A stretch of DNA of 64,000 bases, taken from positions 1-64,000 of the forward strand of contig NZ_JAAQPI010000005.1 in NCBI RefSeq assembly GCF_011683955.1, read 5' to 3'. Below the pieces are notes generated by a model. It saw only the letters and a program-made list of their open reading frames with translations. It had not been told where the DNA came from and did no database searches. Within the stretch, counting starts at the first letter, position 1, and each line of letters starts with the position of its first letter. The stretch is from Pseudomaricurvus alkylphenolicus. GTDB taxonomy: Bacteria; Pseudomonadota; Gammaproteobacteria; Pseudomonadales; Cellvibrionaceae. This document shows, piece by piece, positions 17,852 to 28,807 of this stretch. A program made the position numbers and the translations under genes.

Positions 17852-17870
17852 TGTCAAACTGGGGATGACA
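17852..17870. promoter_or_regulatory. Putative TrmB operator 2, overlapping the ribosome site
   Basis: TGTCA (17852-17856), nine bases, TGACA (17866-17870), directly before the ATG at 17872. The spacer contains GGGGA, the likely ribosome binding site, so regulator binding here would cover the translation start region. Confidence 0.6.
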
Positions 17871-17871
17871 A

Positions 17872-19671
17872 ATGTGTGGAATAGTTGCCTGTTGGGGTGC
17901 CAGTAATGCGACCAAGCGAGTTGTACAAGGGTTAAAGCGACTGGAGTACCGGGGATATGATTCTTGGGGGGTTGCCGTACCCATGGAGGCACAGATCGGC
18001 GTGTATAAGAATCTGGGACCCGTTTCTGAGGTCGACGATGAGAGCTTGTTGCCCACGGCCCAGGACGCCCTCGGTCATACACGCTGGGCCACACATGGGG
18101 CTGTCGACCTGAGCAACTGTCATCCCCATGTGGCCCGAGACGGTTCATTCGCTTTGGTACACAATGGCATCATTGAAAATTACCAGGCCTTAAAATCAAA
18201 ACTGGAAGCGCAGGGAGTGAACTTTCGAACAGACACCGATACGGAAGTCGTACTCAGGCTGATTGAGCGTATTTATGATTCCGGCGACTCCGGCTCAGAG
18301 GCTTTCGAAGAGTCTGTGCGAATGGCTTTTTTAGCGTTGCAAGGGCGCAATACGCTGGCGGTCTACCATGTTCTCAACCGGCGGCTTGTGGCGATAAAAA
18401 ACGGTTCTCCACTGGTGGTTGGGTGTCCATTGGAGAGCGGCGCAGACGCGCCTGACTACATGCTGGCATCAGACCCCCTTGCTTTTGCGGACCATGCAGA
18501 CCAGATATTGGCTCTTCAGAATGGCGAATTAATCAGCTGTGGGGGTGGCCAGCCGTTGTCTCTGCGGGACGTCGCAAGCGGAGGCATTAAACCTCTGTCC
18601 TGGGAGCCCTTTAAACCGATAGATTCACCCGTCGACAAGGGTGATTACCCGCACCATATGCTCAAGGAAATTGGCGAGCAGTGGCGCACGATTGCCAGAG
18701 CTGCTCGAATTCCCGAGCAACAATTGAAACGCCTGGCGCAGCGTCTGGAGAGTACAGATTGTGTGTATTTGACGGGAGCCGGGGGCGCTTTCTTTACGGC
18801 GGAGCAGATTGCCTTTTTGCTGCGGTCGCAAGCGAATATCAAAGCCGCTGCCGTTCCCGCTTACGAATTTTCCAGTTACCTGCCGCTGATGACCCCTGAT
18901 GATCTGGTGATCGCGGTAAGCCAAAGTGGGGAAACCGCAGACACCTTGGAGGCGGTGGAAGCCTGTCAGGCGAAGCATATTTTCTGCGTCGCCCTGGTCA
19001 ATGCCGAGGCAACAAGTCTCGCCCGTTTGAGCGATATGACGCTAACCAACCGGTCTGGTCCGGAGATCTGTGTACTATCGACCAAGAGCGCAACGGCCCA
19101 AATTACCTTTGGATATGTCTTGTCCAGATACCTGGTCGATGGCGCAGATGCCAGTCGTCAGATCGATCGCTTGTGTCAGGAACTCTGCAAGGCCCTGGAG
19201 TCCTCCTACATCAATACACTGCGGAGTGTCGCCACCAGTCTGAAAGCAGCCCGTCAACTGTTTATTCTGGGGCGGGATTGTTTCTACAACACAGCCCGTA
19301 TTGCGGCACTGAATATCAAGGAGGCGAGTTATGTTCACGCCGAGGCCTTCTCCGGTGGAGAGCTAAAACACGGTGTGATCGCGTTGATTGAGCCGGGTAC
19401 GCCGGTTTTATTGTATGTTGATGATTGCGATGCTGAATCAGTTGCAGCGGCCGCGGAGCTGAAAGCCAGAGGCGCCAGAATTCTCGCTGTCGGATACCGG
19501 AATAACGAGCTATTTGATGAGTTTATTCCTTTCCCCACCGGGTCCAGAGAGATGGAGAAAACCATAGCAAGTCTGATACCGGGTCAATTGTTGGCGTACT
19601 TTCTGGCCGTAGGCAGGGGGCATAATCCAGATCGCCCGCGCAATTTGGCAAAAAGTGTCACCGTCAAATAG
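17872..19671 (+). CDS. glmS: GlmS-like glutamine-fructose-6-phosphate aminotransferase
   Basis: This 599-residue enzyme (E. coli GlmS has about 609) makes glucosamine-6-phosphate from fructose-6-phosphate and glutamine. The N-terminal glutaminase domain starts MCGIV with Cys2 as nucleophile, and has LEYRGYDS, GHTRWATHG, VHNGIIENY and TDTEV. Two SIS sugar-isomerase domains follow, with SQSGETADT, KEASYVHAEAFSGGELKHG (general base and His) and the C-terminal RPRNLAKSVTVK. It is divergent: SAG after RGYD is SWG, and the first sugar-phosphate loop, CGTS in E. coli, reads TGAGGAFF. It may be a second, regulated GlmS or have altered substrate range. Control by the divergent TrmB-type protein is likely. 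No glmU or ribozyme-like leader is seen. Confidence 0.85.
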   Translation: MCGIVACWGASNATKRVVQGLKRLEYRGYDSWGVAVPMEAQIGVYKNLGPVSEVDDESLLPTAQDALGHTRWATHGAVDLSNCHPHVARDGSFALVHNGIIENYQALKSKLEAQGVNFRTDTDTEVVLRLIERIYDSGDSGSEAFEESVRMAFLALQGRNTLAVYHVLNRRLVAIKNGSPLVVGCPLESGADAPDYMLASDPLAFADHADQILALQNGELISCGGGQPLSLRDVASGGIKPLSWEPFKPIDSPVDKGDYPHHMLKEIGEQWRTIARAARIPEQQLKRLAQRLESTDCVYLTGAGGAFFTAEQIAFLLRSQANIKAAAVPAYEFSSYLPLMTPDDLVIAVSQSGETADTLEAVEACQAKHIFCVALVNAEATSLARLSDMTLTNRSGPEICVLSTKSATAQITFGYVLSRYLVDGADASRQIDRLCQELCKALESSYINTLRSVATSLKAARQLFILGRDCFYNTARIAALNIKEASYVHAEAFSGGELKHGVIALIEPGTPVLLYVDDCDAESVAAAAELKARGARILAVGYRNNELFDEFIPFPTGSREMEKTIASLIPGQLLAYFLAVGRGHNPDRPRNLAKSVTVK

Positions 19672-19785
19672 TCTACTGGCGAAACTGAATCATGCGATGA
19701 GAGTATCTGTGCAATTAATAGGCAGGTTTCTTCAGGCCCTGGCAACACGTGGGCCTGAACACTTGTCCGGAGTTAATCCAAGGTG

Positions 19786-19808
19786 TTATCCACAGGATCT
19801 GTGGGTAA
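19786..19808. promoter_or_regulatory. Inverted pair of DnaA boxes
   Basis: TTATCCACA (19786-19794), a 5-base spacer and TGTGGGTAA (19800-19808). The first matches the strict DnaA box; the second is a one-mismatch box on the other strand. It lies between the convergent glmS-like and katG genes. A second pair with the same spacer is at 57606-57628. Confidence 0.5.
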
Positions 19809-19889
19809 CTCGATACCCAGCGTTGTTGTTTACCTTTCGGCCGTGTGGGTGGATCGCACCAGTGGCCTGGCGCGATCCAGAAACTGCCT

Positions 19890-22118
<2,229 letters not shown>

Positions 22119-22204
22119 TTATTTATCTTGTTCAGCTTAAGGCCTCAAAAACAAGATCAACAATTCAAAAAATCGAACGTTACCTTTACCTTTTCTGAAT
22201 CAAT

Positions 22205-23098
22205 CTATGTTGCCAGTGCAGATCTGAATAACGCCATCAAAAGCTCAATGCTCTTAACGTCAACAAAGTTCGGGCGAGTGACAAAAGCCACTCGGCGATG
22301 GGGGCCCGGTTCATCGAGATGCACCGCCTGAATCGGTATATCCACACCGAGCAACTGATCCAACGCCATTTGCGGCACCAGCGTACTACCCATCTTGCCG
22401 GCCACCATCTGGATCAAGGTGGTTAAACTGGTGGAGTTAAAAGTGATGGATGAGGACTGGTCCGACAGTTGGCACGCGGAAAGCGTGTGGTCTTTTAAGC
22501 AGTGGCCGTCTTTCAGCAGCATCAATTTGCGTTGCTGAATTTCATCGTTACTGATCTGTTGCCGCCTTCCCAAGGGATCATCGATATCCGTCACCCAGTA
22601 GAAATCCTCATGCCAGAATTCAAATGTCAGCAGGCCGTCACAGTCAAAGGGTAATGCCAGGATGGCGGTATCCAGCTCACCCTTTCTGACCATATCCACT
22701 AATACATGAGACTGCTCCTCCACCAGCGTCAGCTCCAGCTTGGGGTATTCACGGTTAAGCGAGGGCAAGACTCTTGGCAGCAGATAGGGGCCAATGGTGG
22801 GAATAACGCCAATGCTCAGCGGGTAGGATAGGGGCTCCTTATTGGCATTGGCCATCTGGTAGAGGTCATCGATATCCAACCGGATCTTAAGTGCTTTCTC
22901 TAAAAGCTTCTTTCCCAGAGGCGTGACGAGCACCTTCTTGTTGTCGCGTTCAAAGATCTGAAACCCCAGCTGTTTCTCCAGCTCAGACAACGCTGTACTG
23001 AGGGCGGATTGTGATACCGCACAAGCCTCGGCGGCTTTCTTAAAGTGCAGGGTTTTCTCTACGGCGAGGGCGTAGGTGAGTTGTTTTAAGGAGATCAT
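22205..23098 (-). CDS. oxyR: OxyR, peroxide-sensing LysR-family regulator
   Basis: This LysR-type regulator has an N-terminal helix-turn-helix (MISLKQLTYALAVEKTLHFK, then SQSALSTALSELEKQLG). The redox pair is intact: LKDGHCLKDHTLSAC holds cysteines 200 and 209, equivalent to E. coli Cys199 and Cys208, which form the disulfide on peroxide stress. The frame extends ten codons further, to 23128. I prefer the start at 23098 because family members begin at this point (MISLKQL). It precedes katG on the same strand. A site close to the OxyR half-operator lies at 23148-23162, consistent with autoregulation and perhaps control of the divergent MpaB-like gene. Confidence 0.93.
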   Translation of the reverse strand: MISLKQLTYALAVEKTLHFKKAAEACAVSQSALSTALSELEKQLGFQIFERDNKKVLVTPLGKKLLEKALKIRLDIDDLYQMANANKEPLSYPLSIGVIPTIGPYLLPRVLPSLNREYPKLELTLVEEQSHVLVDMVRKGELDTAILALPFDCDGLLTFEFWHEDFYWVTDIDDPLGRRQQISNDEIQQRKLMLLKDGHCLKDHTLSACQLSDQSSSITFNSTSLTTLIQMVAGKMGSTLVPQMALDQLLGVDIPIQAVHLDEPGPHRRVAFVTRPNFVDVKSIELLMALFRSALAT

Positions 23099-23147
23099 AG
23101 AGTCGGCCGTCATTGGACTGGTTGGCAAGGGGTAAGCCGGATGATAA

Positions 23148-23162
23148 ATAGCTTAGATCCAT
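23148..23162. promoter_or_regulatory. Possible OxyR binding half-site
   Basis: ATAGCTTAGATCCAT matches the pattern ATAG-N-T-NNN-A-N-CTAT at all but one fixed position. It lies 50 bases before the oxyR start. The next half-site expected seven bases further on is poorly conserved. Confidence 0.4.
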
Positions 23163-23280
23163 TGATGGGTGTTATCCAATTGATGTGAGCTATCGTAGCT
23201 ATTGCCAGCTCTAATCAGAACCCATTGCTGTTACCATAGCTCCCCTAATAAGCCAAAGTTCGGAGTGCTTTACCTCTCGT

Positions 23281-24156
23281 ATGATTCACGCAAACCCATC
23301 CCAGTACATCGCTACTCTGGATCCGGATGACGACTATGAAGAAATCGTGCGACTGCTGCAGACTGTTGTCTTCCCCTGGGACACTGAACGGGCGTTGGAG
23401 TTCGCCCTGTTTCGCACCTACGCCGTGCCTTCCATATCCGGCTTACTGGCCGCCACCGGCCAGTTTACTCAGTACACTCGAAAGCGTTATGACGATACGG
23501 AATTGCTGCTGGCCGAGGCGGTGGAACACGGGCTCGACAGTGAGCGGGGCGGTGCGGCGATTGCTCGCATGAACGACATGCACGGGCGTTACAAAATATC
23601 CAATGACAACTACCTCTATGTTCTCTCCAGCTTTGTTTTCCAGCCAATCCGCTGGATGGAGCAATATGCCTGGCGCCCGATGACGGATTTGGAAAAACGG
23701 GCATGGTTCAACTACTACCGTGCGCTGGGTCAGAGAATGAAAATTCAGGAGCTGCCGGACTCTTTTGAGGCGTTTGAGCAGTTCAACCTGCGCTATGAGC
23801 GAAAAGTGTTTCGGTATTCTCGGAGCAATGGTGACATCGCGCATGCTACCAAAATGCTGTTTTTGAGCTTCTACCTTCCGAAGCGATTGTATGGACTGGC
23901 GTCGCCGTTTTTTGATGCATTACTCGACCCGCCGCTGTTGGCGGCGCTGGGATTTAAACAACCCTCGAGCATTTTTCGGTGCATTGTGCATGCAGGACTG
24001 AAGTTTCGAGCTTTGTGTTTAAAGTGCTTACCCAAGAACCGGACGCCGGTTTCCTTTACTGGCAGGCAGCGGCCTACGTATCCGATGGGGTATGCGATTG
24101 ATAGGTTGGGGACGTTTGAGGGGGGAATTACTGCAACACCAACCAATAAAAGTTAA
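23281..24156 (+). CDS. MpaB/DUF2236 family oxygenase-like protein
   Basis: This 291-residue protein matches the MpaB/latex-clearing-protein catalytic family (DUF2236). Members bind heme through a conserved histidine and include oxygenases, but most are uncharacterised. Family-like segments are FPWDTERALEFALFRTYAVP, KRYDDTELLLAEAVEHG, then MNDMHGRYKISNDNYLYVLS. The last contains the likely heme-linked His, and a FQPIRWMEQY segment follows. No signal peptide is obvious. It is transcribed away from oxyR, with a possible OxyR site in the shared region, which may link it to peroxide or heme stress. The substrate is unknown. Confidence 0.75.
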   Translation: MIHANPSQYIATLDPDDDYEEIVRLLQTVVFPWDTERALEFALFRTYAVPSISGLLAATGQFTQYTRKRYDDTELLLAEAVEHGLDSERGGAAIARMNDMHGRYKISNDNYLYVLSSFVFQPIRWMEQYAWRPMTDLEKRAWFNYYRALGQRMKIQELPDSFEAFEQFNLRYERKVFRYSRSNGDIAHATKMLFLSFYLPKRLYGLASPFFDALLDPPLLAALGFKQPSSIFRCIVHAGLKFRALCLKCLPKNRTPVSFTGRQRPTYPMGYAIDRLGTFEGGITATPTNKS

Positions 24157-24266
24157 TCGGGTGTAGTTGATAATATCTGGTTTGAAATGCAATTAGTAAA
24201 TGGCTGATATCATCTGCCAGCTATTAATAACTACAGCTAATTTAGAAATTGTCCTTCAAAGTGATG

Positions 24267-24286
24267 GCCCTGGACGAGTCCAGGGC
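24267..24286. terminator. Hairpin between convergent genes
   Basis: GCCCTGGAC, two bases, GTCCAGGGC: a perfect 9-bp inverted repeat between the MpaB-like gene and the DUF4214 gene. It has only weak T runs, so termination on either strand is likely but not certain. Confidence 0.5.
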
Positions 24287-24304
24287 TTCAGGTGCAAAAT
24301 GGAA

Positions 24305-25771
24305 CTACAGTACCCATTCACCCGGGCTAATCTCGCTCAGTCCGCTTAGTTGAATTTCGGTGTTAATCTTGTTTTCCAGCGATTCTGAGAATGACACCAT
24401 TACGTCATAACGTTCCATTCCGTTTTCCAGGTCATTAACCCAATAATCTAATCCGGCCTGTTGGGGCTCGCGATCGAGCACGTTCTCGTACAGAAGCTCG
24501 ACAAACTGCGCATCAGTTAGCTCGGTACCATATGTCTCAACGAACTCCGCTGACTCAGTGAAAGATTGCGCGATGTTTCTAAATGAGAAGGTACCGCTTT
24601 CCCACCTGTCAATCCAGTAGTTAAGTCCCTCGAGTTCCGGCATGCGATCAAAAGCTGTCTGGTAAAGCCGAGCAATGGAGAGAGCTGTTTCGTGGCCAGC
24701 CTCTCTAAATAGCTCAATGACGGTTGAGAGCCTGGCTGCTTCAGACATTTCCTGTGTAAGGTCATTCATGGTCGGGCGACTGACTCCCAACTGTTCAGCA
24801 CTGAAGCTGCCTAACCAGAAGTCACCCGTCTTCACATGTGAAATAAATTCGTTAAATTCATAGTGTTCATTGAGGCCATCAGAATTGAAGTCGAACCAGA
24901 AGTTCTCAATCTTAGCATCGGAAGAATTGTAGCTCCAAAAAACGACCATCTCGGAGTGTGTGCTATTTGTGAGAACGAGATGCTGCCCATCTAGTTCAAA
25001 CGCACAGGCCCAATCATTCTGATAGCTGATGACTGTATCATTATCGTCGCCACCGTGTTCGAAGATCTGAACGAACATCGCATTTCCATCGATTTGCTCA
25101 TCTTCGAGTATGTAGGTGTCGTCACCCGTACCGCCCATCAGCATAGGATTATTTATATTCTCAGAGTACAGAACGTCATCCCCGGAGAATCCCATAAATG
25201 CACCGGTGATGTTTCTTTCACCACTGTCTAAGGTAAACGTGTAATCTCTGTTTCGAAGGTGGTCGCTGTCATTACTCCCGCCGATCGCGAGAAACAAATC
25301 AGCTTCAACATCTACAATACGAATCCTGTTTCCGGCCTCGTCTGTAGCGTATATAGGTTCGCCGTTTTCATCTTCTGCGGGTTCGCCAGTCTGAGGGTCA
25401 ATCAGTTGATAGAATTCGGGATCATCTGTCGCAGCTCTTGGCACAAACACAGATATGATCCCAAGGTCTTCATTGTAGGCGGCCGGGTAATGGTTTGGGT
25501 TCACCGCGTATAGGCCGCTACTGGGACGATAACTAGCCAATGTTGTCCAGCTAATGTTCTGCCAGTTTATTTGATTTGTGTTGATACCTTCTTGAAAATT
25601 TGAAGCCAGTACAGCAAGAGAAATTTGGGGCGTTTCTGGTGCTGGCTCGTTCTTCTCATCATCGACTACACCTTCATCGTCAACAACGTCTACGTCTTGG
25701 TCATTATTTGAATCAGGCGTTACGGGTGTGTTGTCGCCGGAGGATGAGGTAGGAAAAGATATTGTTCCCAT
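24305..25771 (-). CDS. DUF4214 domain protein, acidic, probably secreted
   Basis: This 488-residue, strongly acidic protein has no N-terminal signal peptide. The first 60 residues are a low-complexity Asp/Glu/Pro/Ser stretch. A middle region has GGTGDDTYILEDEQ, resembling RTX calcium-binding repeats in single copy. The C-terminal part holds two DUF4214 repeats: LYQTAFDRMPELEGLNYWID and LYENVLDREPQQAGLDYWVN, each followed by a FTES/FSES segment. DUF4214 proteins are often large surface or type I secreted proteins; this fits, but no type I secretion genes are in the window. The gene stands alone between long non-coding stretches. The function is not known. Confidence 0.7.
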   Translation of the reverse strand: MGTISFPTSSSGDNTPVTPDSNNDQDVDVVDDEGVVDDEKNEPAPETPQISLAVLASNFQEGINTNQINWQNISWTTLASYRPSSGLYAVNPNHYPAAYNEDLGIISVFVPRAATDDPEFYQLIDPQTGEPAEDENGEPIYATDEAGNRIRIVDVEADLFLAIGGSNDSDHLRNRDYTFTLDSGERNITGAFMGFSGDDVLYSENINNPMLMGGTGDDTYILEDEQIDGNAMFVQIFEHGGDDNDTVISYQNDWACAFELDGQHLVLTNSTHSEMVVFWSYNSSDAKIENFWFDFNSDGLNEHYEFNEFISHVKTGDFWLGSFSAEQLGVSRPTMNDLTQEMSEAARLSTVIELFREAGHETALSIARLYQTAFDRMPELEGLNYWIDRWESGTFSFRNIAQSFTESAEFVETYGTELTDAQFVELLYENVLDREPQQAGLDYWVNDLENGMERYDVMVSFSESLENKINTEIQLSGLSEISPGEWVL

Positions 25772-26293
25772 ATTGAGTTCCCTTCAATGTCTTCTGTGAT
25801 CTATTTCTGTCCTAAATGCTTTCCAACTCACCGCCGCCATCGCCAGAGATAGTTGTGACTGTAAAAATTCAAACTTGGCTACTGTTGGCAAATTAGTTAC
25901 CAACCTTCAGTCTGAAAATATCGGTTATTGGCAGTGAGTGGCAATCGTAACAGAAAAGAAAGGCTCTTCCGATACATTGGTGGGTGAATAATGTGCCAAT
26001 TAGAGTTGAATTTTGGGCGTGGTTCAGACTAAGACACTAGCGTTTGCTTGTTTGGCGGCCAATACGGTCGGTATTTGATCTTTTGGTCTGGTTTCATCGC
26101 AAGTATCTCGAGCGAACACCAAACCGCCAGAAGTGTATCTAGGTTAATTTGCTAGACCATAGAAAATCTCAGCGGGAGATATAGAGCCTCCCGCTTTGGA
26201 TTGTAACCTGAATTTCCTCCTGATCACATTTCACACTTCGGAGTGGCCGCTTTGGAGAACCAGTCAATTGCCAAAAAAAGAACAGGTATTCAG
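25772..26293. other. Intergenic region, 522 bases
   Basis: AT-rich sequence with no credible gene. It holds the upstream region of the DUF4214 gene and a hairpin at 26171-26195 that may end feoB transcription. Nothing else stands out. Confidence 0.55.
26171..26195 (-). terminator. Possible terminator downstream of feoB
   Basis: AGCGGGAG (26171-26178) and CTCCCGCT (26188-26195) are exact complements. On the minus strand the stem is followed by GAGATTTTCT, a weak T tract. It lies about 100 bases after the feoB stop. Confidence 0.45.
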
Positions 26294-28420
26294 CTATCCA
26301 CGTGCGATGATATGTATTTCCCTAGAGCCAGATCTTGTCCCAAACCGCTTCAATCCTTGAACAACCAATACCATCGCAATGACAGCCCCAAAAATCCAAC
26401 TGCCCGCAAAAACTGGATCATTCAAAAAACTCCCAATCTGATAAATCACACTGGCGCACCAGTAGGCCAAAAAGCTGGACCACCCAATCACCAGGCTGGC
26501 CCAAAACGGGCCGGATTCCCGATTCATCGCACCCATGACCGCCACACAGGGCGTATAGAGCAAAATCAACACCAGATAGCAAAACGCGGCAAAAGGGCTG
26601 CCAAACAAATCCTGCATCGCCTTGAGCCCGGTATTGGAAACCCCCTGATCATCCAGCGAATCCTTAACCGCGCTTAACCCCAGGGGATCTGTCAGGTTGC
26701 GGCTGAGATCGACAAGGTTATTACCGATAGAGGCGAACGCCTCCTGAATATTCTCTGCAATATTCAGTTCGCTGCCATTTTTGGAATCGTCACCGGCAAC
26801 GTCTTGATAGAGTGCATCCAGCGTGCCCACTACGGCCTCTTTGGCGAATATGCCGGTAAACACGCCGACAGTCGCCGGCCAGTTGTCTTCTTGTACACCG
26901 ATGGGCGCGAGCGCCGGGGTCAAGCTTTTGCCGATGGCGCTGAGCAATGAGTCTTTGCTGTCCTGATTGCCGAAGCTGCCGTCCACACCTATTGAGTTGA
27001 TCAGGGTGAGCAGAGTGACCACTTTAATGATGGTCACCCCGGCGCGACGGATAAATCCGTACAGACGGTGCCAGGTGGTGATCAATGTGTTACGCAGCAG
27101 AGGCAAGTGATAGGTGGGCATCTCCTGGAAGGAGGGGGAGGCCTGGCCTTTAAACAGGGTTTTGCGAAACAGCCAGCCAGTGAGTACGGCGACGGTGATG
27201 CCGAAAAGGTAGAGCGCGAAGACGATAAGAGAGCTGTACTCGGTAAAGAAGGCGGTGGTGAACAAGGCGTACACCGTCAGGCGGGCGCCGCAGGACATAA
27301 ACGGGGCCATGGCAATGGTGAGCAGCCGATCTTGTTCGCGGGTGAGTGAGCGGGAGGCCATCACGGCTGGTACGTTACAGCCAAAGCCGACAATCAGCGG
27401 CACAAAAGCGTTGCCGGGTAAACCGATGCGGGCCATGAGGCGATCGACGACGAAGGCGGCTCGGGCCATGTAGCCAGAGTCTTCCAGCAGGCTCAGGCAC
27501 AGATACAGAAAACCAATTACGGGTATAAAGGTGCCTACCAGTTGTATGCCGCCGCCCAAGCCATCAGCCAGTATTGTGACCACCCATGCCGGTGCGCCGA
27601 TGGAGTTCAGTGCGTGACCCAGCCCGTCGATCAACAGGGTGCCGAGCAGGATATCAAAGAAGTCGATAAAAACGGCACCAAGGTTAATGGCGAGCATAAA
27701 CATCAGGTACATCATGCCCAAAAAGATGGGGATGCCGAACCAGCGGTTGAGAACGATATTGTCGATACTTTGGGTCAGGGAGCGCTTGTCGGGTTGCATC
27801 ACCATCACACCCTGGGTCTGTTGCCGCACCCATTGGTAGCGGTGGGTGATGGCTTCTTCCTCGCACAGCAGGTCTTGTTTGGGTTTGGGGGCGTGTTCCG
27901 GGTGTCGGTTGAGGTGTTGCAGGGTCTGTGTCAGTTGTTCGAGGCCGTCGCCTTTGCTGGCCACTATCGGGATGACTGGTACTCCGAGGTTGCGCTGCAG
28001 GGCATCCACGTCGATGTGGGTGCCCTGTTTTTCTGCCACGTCGAGCATGTTAAGTGCAATCAGGGTCGGACAGCCCAATTCCAACAGTTCGTGGGTGAGC
28101 AGCAGGTTACGGTTAAGGTTGGACGCATCAACAAGGTTGACGATCAGATCTGGCTTTTGTTCCGTGATAAAGCGCCGGGCGATTTGTTCATCAACGCCTT
28201 GATCGGTCTGGTTGAGGGAGTAGACGCCGGGTAGGTCTACCACTTGGATGTCAGCGCCGTCGAGCCGCAGTTGGCCGGTTTTTTTTTCAACGGTAACACC
28301 CGCCCAATTACCCACCTTTTGGCGCGAGCCGGTAAGGGCGTTAAAGAGGGTGGTTTTGCCACAGTTGGGGTTGCCCGCGAGGGCTATGGTAAAGGGGTCT
28401 GCAGGCGTAGCGGGTTTCAC
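26294..28420 (-). CDS. feoB: Ferrous iron transporter B
   Basis: This 708-residue inner-membrane ferrous iron transporter has an N-terminal G-protein domain with the P-loop GNPNCGKTTLFNALTG, the switch DLPGVYSLN and a LNMLD base-recognition segment. A helical linker and a membrane domain with two Gate repeats follow (GNAFVPLIVGFGCNVPAVMA and TIAMAPFMSCGARLTVY, with conserved cysteines). It is slightly shorter than E. coli FeoB (773) but complete in motifs. Its start overlaps the feoA stop (ATGA), indicating translational coupling. No feoC follows; instead there are about 520 bases before the next gene. Confidence 0.96.
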   Translation of the reverse strand: MKPATPADPFTIALAGNPNCGKTTLFNALTGSRQKVGNWAGVTVEKKTGQLRLDGADIQVVDLPGVYSLNQTDQGVDEQIARRFITEQKPDLIVNLVDASNLNRNLLLTHELLELGCPTLIALNMLDVAEKQGTHIDVDALQRNLGVPVIPIVASKGDGLEQLTQTLQHLNRHPEHAPKPKQDLLCEEEAITHRYQWVRQQTQGVMVMQPDKRSLTQSIDNIVLNRWFGIPIFLGMMYLMFMLAINLGAVFIDFFDILLGTLLIDGLGHALNSIGAPAWVVTILADGLGGGIQLVGTFIPVIGFLYLCLSLLEDSGYMARAAFVVDRLMARIGLPGNAFVPLIVGFGCNVPAVMASRSLTREQDRLLTIAMAPFMSCGARLTVYALFTTAFFTEYSSLIVFALYLFGITVAVLTGWLFRKTLFKGQASPSFQEMPTYHLPLLRNTLITTWHRLYGFIRRAGVTIIKVVTLLTLINSIGVDGSFGNQDSKDSLLSAIGKSLTPALAPIGVQEDNWPATVGVFTGIFAKEAVVGTLDALYQDVAGDDSKNGSELNIAENIQEAFASIGNNLVDLSRNLTDPLGLSAVKDSLDDQGVSNTGLKAMQDLFGSPFAAFCYLVLILLYTPCVAVMGAMNRESGPFWASLVIGWSSFLAYWCASVIYQIGSFLNDPVFAGSWIFGAVIAMVLVVQGLKRFGTRSGSREIHIIARG

Positions 28421-28641
28421 AGGAGTTCTATTCGAATTTGTTGGGCGTCGTGTTTACGGATGCTGAGCAGGGTGCCTTCGATGCGGATTTGCATAGGGTC
28501 GCCCAGGGGGGCGGTGCGCAGTAGGGTGGCCTCGGCGCCGGGGATCACGCCCATCGCATGCAGGCGGCTGAGGCTCTCGCCCTGTTCGGTAAAGCCGGTG
28601 ATGCGGCTGGTGTGTTCCTGGGTCAGGTCGGCTAATGTCAT
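28417..28641 (-). CDS. feoA: Ferrous iron transport protein A
   Basis: This 74-residue SH3-like protein acts with FeoB in ferrous iron uptake. MTLADLTQEHTSRITGF, then LHAMGVIPGAEATLLRTAPL and GDPMQIRIEGTLLSIRK match the FeoA fold and usual length. It overlaps feoB by four bases. A Fur-like sequence lies 12 bases before its start, consistent with iron control. A LuxR-type regulator is transcribed in the opposite direction from the same intergenic region. Confidence 0.93.
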   Translation of the reverse strand: MTLADLTQEHTSRITGFTEQGESLSRLHAMGVIPGAEATLLRTAPLGDPMQIRIEGTLLSIRKHDAQQIRIELL

Positions 28642-28653
28642 GGTTATGGTAAA

Positions 28654-28668
28654 TGAAAATAATTCGCG
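28654..28668. promoter_or_regulatory. Possible Fur box before feoA
   Basis: TGAAAATAATTCGCG agrees with the Fur 7-1-7 consensus TGATAATCATTATCA at 10 of 15 positions, with the left half much better than the right. Position before feoAB supports it. Confidence 0.4.
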
Positions 28669-28807
28669 TTAATGGTATGGGCGTGGGCGCGCAAATGCCA
28701 GTGAAAAGTGGCTGTTGCGGCAAAACGACGCAGTAAAGTTGATCTGGCTCAACAATGCCGTTAGCGTAATGACGTCATTTTTGAAGAGAGCGGATGCTGG
28801 GGCGACT

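Noticed and set aside
17780-17871. glmS ribozyme or riboswitch in the leader
   Set aside because: The leader is about 40 bases after the likely transcription start, too short for the ribozyme, and no conserved core is visible.
19700-19889. Replication origin
   Set aside because: There is an inverted DnaA-box pair but no cluster of boxes, no AT-rich unwinding region, and no dnaA, dnaN, gidA or parAB genes.
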